Part shown: piece after piece, positions 1-9,935 of the stretch
Layout: each line of letters begins with the position of its first letter
Position numbering within the stretch: position 1 is the first letter of the stretch
NCBI GenBank assembly: GCA_913031395.1
Contig: CAJWDT010000002.1
Coordinates: forward strand, 1 to 64,000
DNA length: 64,000 nt
Direction of reading: 5' to 3'
From: an uncultured Gammaproteobacteria bacterium
GTDB lineage: Bacteria > Pseudomonadota > Gammaproteobacteria > Magnimaribacterales > Magnimaribacteraceae
The notes under the pieces: model-generated
What the model saw: only the letters and a program-made list of their open reading frames with translations
Told to the model about the DNA's origin: nothing
Database searches by the model: none
Program-made: the position numbers and the translations under genes

Positions 1-217
1 GGCCAGCTAATATTTCTCCCCAAGCAACTAAATAGGCAGCAGTTTCTGCCATAGGAACGCCTTTAGAAGACAACCAGCCCACGAACCCCTCTGATATAGG
101 AAGCTTCCCATAGCCATGCAAAAAGAAGGCAATACCTAGCCCTAGTCTTAATAGCCAATTTGCAAGTCCACTTAAGGGTGATGCTATCCGGTCAAAAAAA
201 TTATTTATTTTTTCCAT
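1..217 (-). CDS. DoxX-family membrane protein (3' end outside window)
   Basis: Reading the minus strand from ATG at 217 gives 72 residues that stay open to the window edge, so the C-terminus is missing. The N-terminal half has a hydrophobic segment around residues 18-36 containing LGIAFFLHGYGKLP. It is followed by KGVPMAETAAYLVAWGEILAG, the pattern of the first helices of DoxX/DoxD-like proteins (helix, H-G-x-x-K-L, then P-x-x-x-A-x-x-V-A-x-x-E-x-x-x-G). A GGAGAG ribosome site lies just upstream of the ATG. Such small four-helix membrane proteins are linked to redox or quinone-associated functions, but the exact role here is unknown. The family call is from motif memory only. Confidence 0.72.
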   Translation of the reverse strand, partial: MEKINNFFDRIASPLSGLANWLLRLGLGIAFFLHGYGKLPISEGFVGWLSSKGVPMAETAAYLVAWGEILAG

Positions 218-246
218 TACTACTCTCCAAGTTTTATTTTATTTTA

Positions 247-1446
247 CTACCAGCTCCTAAAGATATTAATCATTTCCTGATCATTTGTATTATTTTCTTG
301 ATCTACGTCTAGTAAATCACTAATGTTATTCAGCTCATTAAAAAAATCATTTGGATCTATGGCTCCTTCGGGAGCAAACACACCTTTTTGTAATATTTTC
401 CCGTCAACTAAAAGCTTTAAGCCACATGCCAGTGGAATACCTGTAGCCTCCCCCATACTTATTAAGTCTGAGGCTCTAAATGTAGTACCACAAGAAGCTT
501 GTTTGCCGTCCTTCTTCCCTATTGCCAATGAATATATGGGAGGAGGCTCCATAGGATTAATGTTTTTCAGATCAAGCCCAGTCTCAATTCCTTGGTCTTC
601 AAGATCTTTTCTTATGGACGAAGAAAGATTTTGAACTATGCCTGCAGCTTTTTCTACTGAAATAATTTTCCAATCTACAAGTCTCATAATCCACTTGAGT
701 GTTCCAAAGCCACTACCATGAGCTAAATTAATACTATTTTTGATAGTTTTGAAATGGTGTGGAAAAGTGATAGCTTCAGGATGTCCAAAGACACGTGTCT
801 TGAACTTACCAAAGCCAGGAAAGTCTATTTCGACTTCTTTAAGTGGCTTAACCATTTTCGCTTTACCATTTTCTTGGATTTTTACAGTCCCAGTCATCTG
901 TTGAACCGCATGGATCATTGCTGCATTTATACCTGACTGAGATGACTCTTCCTCAGGTGTTGCACCATCCATAGTCCAACCTGTGTAAAGTGTTTCAACT
1001 TCATCTAGTTCTCGGATCGCAGCAGCACCGAGCATATTTGTAAGACCTGGGCTGGCACCCATGCCAAGTATGGCTGTTACACCTTTGCTAGAAGCATCAT
1101 CATTGTATTTGAGCATTTCAATCGTTGGCTCCCAGTCATCATTGATGTCTAGATAGTGACAGCCACATTCGATTGCTGCTTCTAGCACAGGAGGTCCGAA
1201 CTTAAAGAAAGGTCCAACGGTATTGATAACAACGTCTACAGAGCCCATAATCTCTTTTAGCTTTTCTTCATTTGTAACATCTAAGCCAATTCCAGAAACC
1301 TTGTCATTCATGGAATTAGCAAAATCAATGGCACTTTTTTCATTTATATCTGCCACTATAATTCGTTCAATATTATCGAAGTGCATTGCTGTTTCTACTG
1401 CAAAACGACCCATACCTCCACTTCCACCTAAGGCGAGTATTTTCAT
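247..1446 (-). CDS. saccharopine dehydrogenase-like NAD(P)-binding oxidoreductase
   Basis: 399 residues. The N-terminus MKILALGGSGGMGRFAVETA is a Rossmann glycine-rich loop. VVINTVGPFFKFGPPVLEAA and CHYLDINDDWEP follow, as in the saccharopine dehydrogenase NADP-binding family, where this segment closes over the cofactor. GMGASPGLTNMLGAAA at about residues 130-145 is another family hallmark. The C-terminal half is the alpha/beta substrate domain. Many members do not act on saccharopine and lysine catabolism is not implied, so the substrate is unknown. No clear Shine-Dalgarno precedes the ATG; the leader is AT-rich. It lies 33 bases downstream of the ABM-domain gene on the same strand and may be co-transcribed with it. 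Confidence 0.8.
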   Translation of the reverse strand: MKILALGGSGGMGRFAVETAMHFDNIERIIVADINEKSAIDFANSMNDKVSGIGLDVTNEEKLKEIMGSVDVVINTVGPFFKFGPPVLEAAIECGCHYLDINDDWEPTIEMLKYNDDASSKGVTAILGMGASPGLTNMLGAAAIRELDEVETLYTGWTMDGATPEEESSQSGINAAMIHAVQQMTGTVKIQENGKAKMVKPLKEVEIDFPGFGKFKTRVFGHPEAITFPHHFKTIKNSINLAHGSGFGTLKWIMRLVDWKIISVEKAAGIVQNLSSSIRKDLEDQGIETGLDLKNINPMEPPPIYSLAIGKKDGKQASCGTTFRASDLISMGEATGIPLACGLKLLVDGKILQKGVFAPEGAIDPNDFFNELNNISDLLDVDQENNTNDQEMINIFRSW

Positions 1447-1479
1447 ATTTTTTAAATTAAGTTATTTATTAGACAAATA

Positions 1480-1773
1480 CTAAACAGAAACTATGTCATA
1501 TATTCGAATTGATGGTGCTTCTATACACATAGAGGTTATCTTCTCTACAGTTCCATCTTCTATTCTAAAAGCCACGTATCTTTCATAGTGCTCTTTAGAA
1601 TCCCATATTTCGGTAAGAACCCAATTATTCTTGTCTTCTACATTATAAGTTAGATCGATAGAGTTACATCCATCATACGCCCTTGTAACTTTGAATGCTT
1701 CTCGACAAAGTTCAGTAAAATTATTAACCTCACCTGCATTCAAATTTCCTTCAAATAAAACACTCACAGTCAT
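1480..1773 (-). CDS. ABM-domain (quinol monooxygenase YgiN-like) protein
   Basis: 97 residues with the size and pattern of an antibiotic-biosynthesis-monooxygenase (dimeric alpha+beta barrel) protein: an N-terminal beta strand, helix FTELCREAFKVTRAYDGC, then NWVLTEIWDSKEHYERYV, which matches the family W-x-x-x-E-x-W-x-s-x-x-a-h-x-x-H/Y core. ABM proteins oxidise quinols or aromatic compounds without a cofactor, or act as small dimeric accessory proteins. The start is secure: AGGAGG sits 7 bases before ATG. The gene lies upstream of the saccharopine-dehydrogenase-like reductase on the same strand, suggesting a two-gene unit. The substrate is not evident. Confidence 0.75.
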   Translation of the reverse strand: MTVSVLFEGNLNAGEVNNFTELCREAFKVTRAYDGCNSIDLTYNVEDKNNWVLTEIWDSKEHYERYVAFRIEDGTVEKITSMCIEAPSIRIYDIVSV

Positions 1774-1823
1774 TAGATTGCCTCCTTTCTTTTGGAGTTA
1801 ATCTTACTAAATCTAGAGAGTAA

Positions 1824-2921
1824 TTAGAAAGATAAATGATAGCCCATTTGTGCAGTCCAATTTGTTTTCATTTGTGGACCATTGAGATTCTGTTTTATAG
1901 GTTTAAAAAATTCTAGACCGACGCTTCCTAACCGCAGGTTGTAATTGATACCAAATCCAAGACTAAAATCTTTGCCGCCATAATTTCTAGGGTTCGCAGT
2001 TTGAACTGGAGCCGAGATTAGTACATTTCTTCCATCAATAGGGTCAGTTTTTTGATATTTGATTCTTAGTGACCAGGCAGCTACTTTTGAAAAATCTCTC
2101 TGAGTCCATATATTGAACTCTAATTTATTTCCAAAGCTCCAAGTATCTTTTTGAATAGATCTTTTCGAATTAACTTGGTAACCAATTTTCCATAGATTGT
2201 AGGTTTTTGTATAAGTAAGAGCCGATAACAGGGATACTGAATCATCTCCAATTTGCATGCCATAAGGCATAATCATTTCTTTTTTATCATTCATTGGTGT
2301 TAGAACAGAGCCCATCTTAGAGTTCTCTCCAGTGCTCTTTTCAATACCTATCTGAGCATGCAATCTAGTAGTTTGCGTTTCCTGAATTCTCAATAATGCA
2401 GAAAGAGCGATATTGGATAAATCTGATGAGCCTGAAGAAAATTTACCTAACTGATCTCGATTCATCATACCTTTGTAGGTAGTTAAGTCCATAGACTTGT
2501 CTTTCAGCATAATCATTCCCATCCAGGTTAAATTGTCTGATGGTGCGTACATACCGCCAATCATAACCATATCCATAACCATATTTTCTGGAACTACACT
2601 AAGCTTTGCGGGCATTCCACTCATTGAAAAAGGATTAGGTAGTTCAATAATCTCTTGATCTGATAAATCTCTAGACCCTATGGCATTTTTACCCATATCC
2701 ATTCTCATAAATCGGACAGAAGCCATAAATTCACCTTTTCTGTGATAGTGGTCTCCCATCGCTCCAATCGGCGCATGCATCTTTGCATCATGCATATTGC
2801 CTTCATGACCTTTTTCGTGATGACCCTCCATGGCGGCATGCATCTTTGTTTTATGCTCCATAGCATAAATATTACTGATATAGAGTGAGAGGAGGATTGT
2901 TAGCAGGTGCTGAATTTTCAA
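1824..2921 (-). CDS. His/Met-rich putative outer-membrane beta-barrel protein
   Basis: 365 residues from a TTG start. An in-frame TAA lies three codons upstream of the TTG, and the only other candidate, Met21, would remove the signal peptide MKILQ-like hydrophobic stretch (residues 1-20, cut after IYA), so TTG is preferred although no strong ribosome site is visible. Mature residues 21-60 are extraordinarily rich in His and Met (HKTKMHAAMEGHHEKGHEG, NMHDAKMHAPIGAMGDHYH). The remainder alternates polar and aromatic strands and ends in YHLSF, a C-terminal Phe as in outer-membrane barrels. I recognise the APIG-MGDHxHxKGEFM...RFMRM opening as a family often annotated as transporter or phenol-degradation MetA-like. 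The His/Met region suggests copper or another soft metal as ligand; that is inference. Confidence 0.68.
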   Translation of the reverse strand: MKIQHLLTILLSLYISNIYAMEHKTKMHAAMEGHHEKGHEGNMHDAKMHAPIGAMGDHYHRKGEFMASVRFMRMDMGKNAIGSRDLSDQEIIELPNPFSMSGMPAKLSVVPENMVMDMVMIGGMYAPSDNLTWMGMIMLKDKSMDLTTYKGMMNRDQLGKFSSGSSDLSNIALSALLRIQETQTTRLHAQIGIEKSTGENSKMGSVLTPMNDKKEMIMPYGMQIGDDSVSLLSALTYTKTYNLWKIGYQVNSKRSIQKDTWSFGNKLEFNIWTQRDFSKVAAWSLRIKYQKTDPIDGRNVLISAPVQTANPRNYGGKDFSLGFGINYNLRLGSVGLEFFKPIKQNLNGPQMKTNWTAQMGYHLSF

Positions 2922-2941
2922 GTAGATTTATTCGTAGAATA

Positions 2942-4717
2942 TTATTTTTTTCTAAGTCTAATAGATGCAGGTGTAACTTCAACTAATTCATCATCTTCTA
3001 CAAACTCAAGAGCTTGCTCTAGAGTGTGCTCAATATGAGGTGTTAGGATTAAGTTTTCATCAGTCCCTGCAGCTCTTATATTAGTTAGTTGCTTCGCTTT
3101 AGTGGGATTTACGGGTAAATCATTGTCTCTTGAATGAAGCCCCACTATCTGCCCTATATAAATATCTTTTCCATGGCCTACAAACATGCGACCTCTTTCT
3201 TGTAAATTAAAAAGGGAATATGCCAAAGTTTTGCCAGCTGCCATAGATACCAGTACACCATTCTGTCTTTTAGCCAGTTCACCGTCTTTAGCCTTACCAT
3301 AATGATCAAAAACACTTGTCATAATGCCAGTTCCGCTAGTCATCGTTAAGAAACTTGATCTAAAACCTATCATCCCTCTTGAGGGAGCTAGAAACTCTAA
3401 CTTAATTCTTCCTTTCCCATCTGGCTCCATATTTTGAAGGTCAGCTTTTCGTTGCCCCATTTCCTCCATAATAGATCCTTGATGCTGGTCCTCTATGTCT
3501 ATAACTATTTGTTCGAAGGGCTCATGTACTTCACCATTCACTTCTTTTTGAATAACTTCAGGTTTAGAAACGCCTAACTCATAATCTTCCCGTCTCATAT
3601 TTTCTATCAATACAGAAAGGTGTAATTCACCACGACCAGAAACTTTAAATTTATCAGGCGAATCACCTTGTTCTACTCTTAATGCAACGTTATGGATAAG
3701 TTCTTGCTCTAATCGCTCTTTCAGGTTTCTTGACGATATATATTTTCCTTCTCTGCCAGCAAACGGAGAATTGTTAACTTGGAAAGTCATACTGACAGTA
3801 GGCTCGTCAACACTAAGCGGCGGAAGAGCTTCTATCGTATCTGGACTGCAAAGAGTGTCAGATATATTGAGTTTATCTATTCCTGTAATGCAAATAATAT
3901 CTCCAGCTTGAGCTTCTTCAACTTCTACTCTTTCAAGGCCGTTATAACCCATTACTTGCAAAACCTTACCTTTGCGTTCGGAGGCATCAGAACCAACTAT
4001 GACAACTTGTTCATTAGGTTTGATTTTTCCTCTCGTAATTCTTCCTATGCCGATTACACCAACATAACTATTGTAATCGAGGGCACTTATCTGCATTTGT
4101 AATGCACCTTCATCATTAACTTCAGGAGGATTAACTTTATCTAAGATCAAGTCTAGCAATGGAGACATATCCTCGGCCATGGCATCTTCATCTAGGCCGG
4201 CCACACCATTGAGTGCGGAGGCATAAACAACAGGAAAATCTAACTGCTCATCATTTCCACCAAGTCTATCGAAAAGATCAAATACTTGATCTAAAACCCA
4301 ATCAGGCCTTGCACCAGGTCTATCTATTTTATTTATAACTAGTATGGGATTTAAGCCTTGATCGAAAGCTTTTTGGGTTACGAATCTTGTTTGCGGCATA
4401 GGCCCATCAACCGCATCAACAAGAAGTAGAACCGAATCAACCATTGAGAGCACTCTTTCTACTTCTCCTCCAAAGTCAGCATGGCCAGGAGTATCTACAA
4501 TATTTATTCTGTGATCATTCCAACTTATCGCAGTATTCTTAGCTAGGATGGTTATTCCTCTTTCTTTCTCTTGATCATCTGAGTCCATGATCCTTTCTGT
4601 GCCCATATTCTTTCTATCAAGAGTTCCCGATTGCTGAAGCAGTTTATCAACAAGAGTTGTTTTGCCATGATCAACATGGGCAATAATGGCGACATTTCTG
4701 AGTTTTTTTATAGACAT
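2942..4717 (-). CDS. typA: ribosome-associated GTPase TypA/BipA
   Basis: 591 residues, close to the usual ~600. Translational GTPase domain: G1 [10 protein letters not shown] at residues 13-22, G2 RGIT, G3 [15 protein letters not shown]4 NKID. It is followed by a beta-barrel domain, EF-G-like domains III and V ([21 protein letters not shown]) and the BipA-specific C-terminal domain ([24 protein letters not shown]). TypA binds the 70S ribosome and supports 50S assembly and stress or low-temperature growth. The start ATG is the only one consistent with the G1 distance. It stands alone on the minus strand, 47 bases downstream of the Sel1-like gene. Identification is firm. Confidence 0.97.
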   Translation of the reverse strand: MSIKKLRNVAIIAHVDHGKTTLVDKLLQQSGTLDRKNMGTERIMDSDDQEKERGITILAKNTAISWNDHRINIVDTPGHADFGGEVERVLSMVDSVLLLVDAVDGPMPQTRFVTQKAFDQGLNPILVINKIDRPGARPDWVLDQVFDLFDRLGGNDEQLDFPVVYASALNGVAGLDEDAMAEDMSPLLDLILDKVNPPEVNDEGALQMQISALDYNSYVGVIGIGRITRGKIKPNEQVVIVGSDASERKGKVLQVMGYNGLERVEVEEAQAGDIICITGIDKLNISDTLCSPDTIEALPPLSVDEPTVSMTFQVNNSPFAGREGKYISSRNLKERLEQELIHNVALRVEQGDSPDKFKVSGRGELHLSVLIENMRREDYELGVSKPEVIQKEVNGEVHEPFEQIVIDIEDQHQGSIMEEMGQRKADLQNMEPDGKGRIKLEFLAPSRGMIGFRSSFLTMTSGTGIMTSVFDHYGKAKDGELAKRQNGVLVSMAAGKTLAYSLFNLQERGRMFVGHGKDIYIGQIVGLHSRDNDLPVNPTKAKQLTNIRAAGTDENLILTPHIEHTLEQALEFVEDDELVEVTPASIRLRKK

Positions 4718-4764
4718 GGGTTTTAAGAAAGCCGCGATTATAAGCTTTTATGCAGAATCTTCTA

Positions 4765-5220
4765 TTACTTTTTTTCAATCATTGAATGGCTTAGAGGAGA
4801 AGGGCAACAATACTTAAGAAGCGCTGCTTCCATTGAAATCTCTTTATAGGACCTAAGACCATTTAAAAATTTTTTTGCAGCCAAATTATTTCTTTTTTCA
4901 GCCATTAAAAAGTACTTCAATCCCAGTTCGGGGTTCGGCACCAAGCCAACCCCATCTGTATAAATTATTGCAATATTAAATGGAGCTTTAGAGTGTCCTT
5001 GTTCGCTGGCTCTTTGATACCAGTAAACTGCTTTCTCAAGGTTTTTTTCTATACCTCTTCCAATTGAGTAGTTTACCCCAGTATTATATTGAGAAACTGA
5101 TATGCCTTGAGTGGCTAGAGAGAGATCATAGACAAAATCTTCTTTTTCATTAACCGCAAAAGCATCGTAAGAACACAATAAACACATGAGAAAAGAGAAC
5201 TTTATTTCCAGTCTTCTCAT
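4765..5220 (-). CDS. small secreted Sel1-repeat protein
   Basis: 151 residues. The N-terminus MRRLEIKFSFLMCLLCSYDAFA is a signal peptide with a likely cut after AFA, so the product is periplasmic or exported. The body has two Sel1-like (TPR-related) repeats: QYNTGVNYSIGRGIEKNLEKA-VYWYQRASEQGHSKAPFNIAI and YTDGVGLVPNPELGLKYFLMAEKRNN-LAAKKF. Two Cys (CC) lie near the C-terminus in YCCPSP. Sel1 proteins act as protein-binding scaffolds; no specific partner is suggested by the neighbours (typA downstream, quinone reductase upstream at a 9-base gap). The function is unknown. Confidence 0.72.
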   Translation of the reverse strand: MRRLEIKFSFLMCLLCSYDAFAVNEKEDFVYDLSLATQGISVSQYNTGVNYSIGRGIEKNLEKAVYWYQRASEQGHSKAPFNIAIIYTDGVGLVPNPELGLKYFLMAEKRNNLAAKKFLNGLRSYKEISMEAALLKYCCPSPLSHSMIEKK

Positions 5221-5229
5221 AGAATATTT

Positions 5230-6222
5230 TTATCCCATAGTAACAACGACCTTACCAAGAACTTTTCTGTCCTCTAAGGTCTTAATAGCATCAGCAGCTT
5301 CATCAAGACTATAGGTTTCGGTTACGAAGGGGTTAATTTTTCCTTGCGAATGAAGCTCAAATAACTCTTTAAAATTTTGTTGGTTTTCGGCTTGATCTAT
5401 AGCAGCAAATTGACCCCAAAAGACGCCTACTATCTGACATTCTTTAAGGAGTGTTAAATTTAATGGCATTTTAGGGATTCCAGCTGTAAATCCTATTACT
5501 AGGTATTTACCATGTCTGGCTATGGCTCTTAATGCAGGCTCTGCATAATCTCCCCCCACTAGGTCATAGATCATGTCAACACCGCCTCCTGTTGCTTCTT
5601 TTATTTCATCAGAGAATTTCTTTTGTAAATCTCTGTCCATATCTCTTTCATAAATTATTCCTTCATCCGCTCCTTCTTTTTTACACAGATCAATTTTTTC
5701 TTGTGAAGAAGCTGCTGCAATTACCTTGGCGCCCATGGCTTTTGCAATATGAATAGCTGTGATTCCAAGTCCTCCCCCTGCTCCTAAAACTAAAACAGAT
5801 TGCCCCTCTTTTAGCTCACCTCTTTGCTTGAATGCATGATAAGTAGTTCCATAATTTAGAGGAAAACCAGCAGCAGTATTAAAATCCATAGATTCAGGTA
5901 AGGGCATTAATTGATGTTCAGAATAGACTCCTTTTTCTCGCAGGCCACCAGACCCTATGCTTCCCATGACTCTATCACCTTCCTTGTGCAAAGTTACTCC
6001 TTCTCCTACTGACGAAATGACACCAGATATTTCACTTCCAGGGCTAAATGGGAAGGGGGGTTTGAATTGATACAGGCCTTGGACTATTAGAACATCAGGA
6101 AAACTGATACCAGTTGCTTTGATATCTACAACGACTTCCCCTGGACCGGCAACAGGATCATCTATCTCTTCAACTTTGTGCGAATCAACAGGTCCAAATT
6201 CTTTACATAGAAATGCTTTCAT
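5230..6222 (-). CDS. NADPH:quinone reductase-like MDR-family oxidoreductase
   Basis: 330 residues of the zinc-free medium-chain dehydrogenase/reductase family. The GroES-like domain holds ATGISFPDVLIVQGLYQFKPPFPFSPGSEISG (residues about 36-68) with no zinc cysteines. The nucleotide-binding domain has VLVLGAGGGLGITAIHIAKAMGAKVIAAASS at about 143-173 and FWGQFAAI near the C-terminus, typical of QOR-like enzymes. Members reduce quinones or alpha,beta-unsaturated carbonyls with NADPH. AAGGA lies upstream of the ATG. The physiological substrate cannot be read from the sequence. Confidence 0.85.
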   Translation of the reverse strand: MKAFLCKEFGPVDSHKVEEIDDPVAGPGEVVVDIKATGISFPDVLIVQGLYQFKPPFPFSPGSEISGVISSVGEGVTLHKEGDRVMGSIGSGGLREKGVYSEHQLMPLPESMDFNTAAGFPLNYGTTYHAFKQRGELKEGQSVLVLGAGGGLGITAIHIAKAMGAKVIAAASSQEKIDLCKKEGADEGIIYERDMDRDLQKKFSDEIKEATGGGVDMIYDLVGGDYAEPALRAIARHGKYLVIGFTAGIPKMPLNLTLLKECQIVGVFWGQFAAIDQAENQQNFKELFELHSQGKINPFVTETYSLDEAADAIKTLEDRKVLGKVVVTMG

Positions 6223-6249
6223 AAAACTATCCTTAATATATGTTTAGGT

Positions 6250-6281
6250 TATTAAATTAACGTTTAAATATAAAACGTCAA
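6250..6281 (-). promoter_or_regulatory. possible promoter of the quinone reductase gene
   Basis: On the minus strand TTGACG (6276-6281, overlapping the gshA stop codon) is followed after 19 bases by TTTAAT (6251-6256), 29 bases before the reductase ATG. The -35 matches the sigma-70 consensus at five of six positions, but the spacer is long. Overlapping the same bases is an imperfect inverted repeat, ACGTTT...AAACGT. This is a weak call from pattern only. Confidence 0.3.
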
Positions 6282-7837
6282 GAAATCTTGTTTAAAAAAT
6301 CTCTTAAGTAAACTTCAAAATCTGTATCTTGCGAAGATTCAATTTCTTTAGCATCAATAAGAGATTTTTTAGCAGCTTGAATGAGCACATCTAGATCATT
6401 TGTCGCAATATTTTTTATTTCTTCACGGTGTTGTTTGGATATGTTCAAACCATATTCTTGAAACGATATCTCTTTATTAGAGATTTCATTGAGCATCGAT
6501 TCGCTTAAAGAAAGACCATAATCATTAATCGTATTTTTTTGTTTTTCTAAGGTATTCATCCATATATTTCCATCTTCAAATGTCACGACTTCATCCATAA
6601 ATTTAGCTATTTCTTCCATGCCATCTAGAATTCTTATAGCTTCATCTTTTATTGAAACTTCTAAAGATCCCATGACTAGGCCCTGGCCGGGTTTTCTTCC
6701 GTTATTAACTACTATTTTATGATTATTGAAGATTTCATTTGATTCTTCTTCACTTATTTCTGGACTGTCTTCAAAGAAACAAAACAGGATAAGTAAATCA
6801 AGAAAATAAATTTGCTCTTCGGTTATTCCAATGGCAGAAGTGGGATTCAGATCTACACACCTTAACTCTAAGTAATCTATACCTTCATTACTTAATACAT
6901 TTAACGGACGTTCACCTGATGGGCAGACCCTTTTTGGCCTTATAGTGCTGTAGTATTCATTTTCTATCTGAATGATTGAATCATTGAGCTGGATTCTTTC
7001 GTCTTCTTTGAATTCACCAATTTTACTGTAATCATCATAGGGAGTTTCAAGCGCATTTTTTAACCCAGAACAATAATCTTCTATTGAATTATATGAAATA
7101 TTAAGACTGTCTTGAGCATGACTTATATAACCTAAATCTCCCATCCTTAATGAGGTAGCATAGGGTTTATAAATATCATTTGAATTTAAATTTTCCATGT
7201 CGTGATCTCTGCCTTTTGCAAATGAATTATTTGCTATCGGTGAGGAGCCATAGACCAGGAGATATAACCATCCATACCTTCTAAAATTTCTAGCTATTCC
7301 CAGATAAACACTGTTCTTAAATTCTTTTAAATCTATAGATCTTTCCTTTGCAAGAATTTCAAGAAACTTATCAGAAAATGAAAAATTGTAATGTATACCC
7401 GCAATAGCTTGCATCATACTTCCATATCTATTTGAAAGGCCTTTGCGATAAGTTTCTTTCATCATGCCTTGATTTGAAGGACCATAGTTTCCAATTGGAA
7501 TTTCTTCTTCAGATTCAATATGACAAGGCATACTCAAAGGCCATAAAGATTCTTCTTCAAGGTTTTGGTTAACAAACACATGCAGTTCAGCAAGAAAGCC
7601 TAGGCACTCTTTTGCGCTATTGAATGTAGGCGTCACTAACTCAAGTAAAGATTCAGAGAAATCTGTAGTTATAAAAGGATTAGTTAAAGCGGCCCCTAAA
7701 TTCTTAGGATGAGGTTTTTGAGAAATATTCCCTGAAGCATCCACCCTTAAGCATTCTTTTTCAATACCTCGGTTGATGAGATTGAGTTCGGAACTTGCTT
7801 TTGATTTCTTTAAGTCATCTAAAGAAAATCTAATCAT
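6278..7837 (-). CDS. gshA: glutamate-cysteine ligase, proteobacterial type
   Basis: 519 residues, matching the E. coli-type (GshA class I) enzyme of about 518. Family segments visible: INRGIEKECLRVDASG near residue 22, TDFSESLLELVTP (about 58-70), MMQAIAGIHYNFSFSD (about 141-156), GRDHDMENLN and YLELRCVDLNPTSAIGI (about 325-341), the last being the core glutamate/ATP site. It makes gamma-glutamylcysteine, the first step of glutathione synthesis. No gshB is in the window, but a glutathione peroxidase is at 51579-52103. The start is 5 bases after the pckA stop, so pckA-gshA are probably one transcript. Confidence 0.95.
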   Translation of the reverse strand: MIRFSLDDLKKSKASSELNLINRGIEKECLRVDASGNISQKPHPKNLGAALTNPFITTDFSESLLELVTPTFNSAKECLGFLAELHVFVNQNLEEESLWPLSMPCHIESEEEIPIGNYGPSNQGMMKETYRKGLSNRYGSMMQAIAGIHYNFSFSDKFLEILAKERSIDLKEFKNSVYLGIARNFRRYGWLYLLVYGSSPIANNSFAKGRDHDMENLNSNDIYKPYATSLRMGDLGYISHAQDSLNISYNSIEDYCSGLKNALETPYDDYSKIGEFKEDERIQLNDSIIQIENEYYSTIRPKRVCPSGERPLNVLSNEGIDYLELRCVDLNPTSAIGITEEQIYFLDLLILFCFFEDSPEISEEESNEIFNNHKIVVNNGRKPGQGLVMGSLEVSIKDEAIRILDGMEEIAKFMDEVVTFEDGNIWMNTLEKQKNTINDYGLSLSESMLNEISNKEISFQEYGLNISKQHREEIKNIATNDLDVLIQAAKKSLIDAKEIESSQDTDFEVYLRDFLNKIS

Positions 7838-7842
7838 TGTTT

Positions 7843-9372
7843 TTACCTAGGTCCGGCCTGAACAATCGCCTCAGAGACATTAAATTTTTGAAAATTATCT
7901 TTAAATTGATTGACTAATTTTTCTTCATATTCTGCATATGAAGAGGGGTCTTTCCAATTCTTAATAGGATTAAGAAGGTTTCCATCAACGCCTTCGACTG
8001 AAACGGGAACTTCAAGATTCATACCATTAATAGTTTCGGTTTCTGAACCAATAAGAGCACCAGACTGAATTGCAGAGATTATTGCTCTTGTAACCGGTAT
8101 ATCAAATCTTTTTCCTACTCCGTAAGGTCCTCCAGTCCAGCCTGTATTTACTAGATAAACTTTGCTATCAAATTCTTCTATTCTTTTCATTAATAAATCA
8201 GCATAAACACCTGCCGCTCTAGGAAAGAAAGGAGCTCCGTAACAAGTTGAAAAAGTAGTTTTAAATGCTTCTGTTGATCCAATTTCTGTAGAGCCAATTG
8301 CTGCGGTATAGCCACTTAAGAAATGATAGGCCGCTGCTTCTTTGCTTAATATTGAAACTGGAGGTATTACACCTGATAAATCGCAAGTCAAAAAGATAAC
8401 AGCATTAGGTTCCCCACCGGCATTTTCGTCAGCTCTTTTTTCAATATGTTCTCTTGGATAAACAACACGCGTATTCTCTGTGAGAGAAGAATCTGAATAA
8501 TCGGGGGCTTTAGTTCCCGAGTCAATGACTACATTCTCCATAACGCTACCTTTTTTAATAGCATCCCATATCACCGGCTCATTTTTTTGAGTTAGATCTA
8601 TGCATTTTGCATAGCAACCCCCTTCAAAATTAAATACAGTACCTGGACCCCAGCCATGTTCATCATCCCCGATTAGATCTCTTTCTGGATCGGCAGATAG
8701 AGTTGTCTTTCCTGTACCTGATAGTCCAAAGAATAAACAAACCTCTCCATTGCTACCAACATTGGATGCGCAATGCATGGGGAGTACATCTTTCTCAGGT
8801 AAAAGGAAGTTTTGAACAGCAAACATAGATTTTTTCATCTCTCCCGCATAAGGCATTCCCGCTAAAAGAACCTTTTTTCTGGTGAAGTCTAATAAAACTA
8901 CTCCATCGCTATTTGTACCATCTCTTTCGGGATCACATATAAATTCAGGAGCACTTAGGATTTCCCAGCTTTCCTTATCTTTTGGGTTGAATTCATTGGG
9001 TCTAATAAACATTTGCTTCCCAAAAAGGTTGTGCCAAGCCCATTGTGTTCTTATTTTAACTGGGACGTAATATTCCGAATGTTCTCCAACATGGAGAGAG
9101 GATACAAAAGTATCTCTTTCATTCATGTAAGTCTCGACCCTTTCCCATAATTCCAAGAATACTTCGCTATCAAAGGGTTTATTGACGTCGCCCCAATCTA
9201 CAGAATTAGCAGTTGAATCATCTTTGACTATAAATCTATCAAGCGGGCTTCGGCCTGTTCTTTTACCTGTTTTAACCAGCAGTGCACCATTCGAAGCTAT
9301 TTCACCTTCTTCTCTTTCAAGAGAAATATTAATGAGTTCTTCAACAGATAAATTTTCGTAGATAGATGACAT
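7843..9372 (-). CDS. pckA: ATP-dependent phosphoenolpyruvate carboxykinase
   Basis: 509 residues. The N-terminal region has [16 protein letters not shown] (family RTGRSPxDKfiV). The kinase domain shows MHCASNVG, the P-loop [16 protein letters not shown] at about 216-231 and the metal-binding IGDDEHGWG. Arginine and adenine segments [11 protein letters not shown] and [16 protein letters not shown] follow, and [13 protein letters not shown] binds substrate. It decarboxylates and phosphorylates oxaloacetate to PEP using ATP, the committed gluconeogenic step. That fits an organism that lives on organic acids, as the acyl-CoA genes further right also suggest. First gene of the likely pckA-gshA pair. 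Confidence 0.97.
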   Translation of the reverse strand: MSSIYENLSVEELINISLEREEGEIASNGALLVKTGKRTGRSPLDRFIVKDDSTANSVDWGDVNKPFDSEVFLELWERVETYMNERDTFVSSLHVGEHSEYYVPVKIRTQWAWHNLFGKQMFIRPNEFNPKDKESWEILSAPEFICDPERDGTNSDGVVLLDFTRKKVLLAGMPYAGEMKKSMFAVQNFLLPEKDVLPMHCASNVGSNGEVCLFFGLSGTGKTTLSADPERDLIGDDEHGWGPGTVFNFEGGCYAKCIDLTQKNEPVIWDAIKKGSVMENVVIDSGTKAPDYSDSSLTENTRVVYPREHIEKRADENAGGEPNAVIFLTCDLSGVIPPVSILSKEAAAYHFLSGYTAAIGSTEIGSTEAFKTTFSTCYGAPFFPRAAGVYADLLMKRIEEFDSKVYLVNTGWTGGPYGVGKRFDIPVTRAIISAIQSGALIGSETETINGMNLEVPVSVEGVDGNLLNPIKNWKDPSSYAEYEEKLVNQFKDNFQKFNVSEAIVQAGPR

Positions 9373-9416
9373 TCAAGAATCCTTTTTAAATTGGCGGCTA
9401 TTATATAGTTTTAATT

Positions 9417-9935
9417 TTAAAAATGAGAATGAATTTCATCTACATTTTTAAAAATTAGAGCACAGTATACGGCCATCAAACTAAAGGCCAATAAAAGCCA
9501 GCCAGGGATGCTTATACCTAAGAAAGTCCAAAGAACTTCGGCGCAATTTCCATCTCCAGTGAATGCTAAAACCAGCACTTCAAGGAATGGCAGGGTGGCA
9601 AATAAGTAATCCATATCAGGAGCGCAGCTTGGGACAAGGTCAGCCGGCAAGCTTTGTAAATAGAGTTGTCTAATTGATAAGGCCGCTCCTGTGATTACAA
9701 CCAACAACACAGCCGATATAAGTCCTTTAAATTGACTAATTTTTTTAGGATTTAGAATAAGACCAAGGGCAGCAATAATTCCTATGAGTATCACGGCCCC
9801 TCTTTGCATATAACATAATATACAAGGCTCTAGCTTCAAGAAGTGTTCCATAAACAAAGCTACACTCATCAAGCCCACAGATCCAATCAAAAGGAGAGTG
9901 AAGGTTCTTCTAGTATTTTTTATAAAGAATTCCAT
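9417..9935 (-). CDS. dsbB: disulfide bond formation protein B
   Basis: 172 residues from ATG at 9935; an upstream in-frame ATG at 9953 would add MGSSSL and overlap polA by 19 bases. The chosen ATG shares one base with the polA stop (TAATG), the usual translational-coupling arrangement. Four membrane segments are visible. The first redox pair is CILC in LEPCILCYMQRG; the second pair is PSCAPDMDYL and GDGNCAEVLW in the second periplasmic loop. DsbB reoxidises DsbA and passes electrons to ubiquinone in the inner membrane. Its partner is probably the DsbA at 14877. Transcribed with fkbM-polA. Confidence 0.93.
   Translation of the reverse strand: MEFFIKNTRRTFTLLLIGSVGLMSVALFMEHFLKLEPCILCYMQRGAVILIGIIAALGLILNPKKISQFKGLISAVLLVVITGAALSIRQLYLQSLPADLVPSCAPDMDYLFATLPFLEVLVLAFTGDGNCAEVLWTFLGISIPGWLLLAFSLMAVYCALIFKNVDEIHSHF

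Noticed and set aside
323..634. Plus-strand open frame of 103 codons
   Set aside because: It lies wholly antisense to the saccharopine-dehydrogenase-like gene, has no ribosome site and no family features; a shadow frame.
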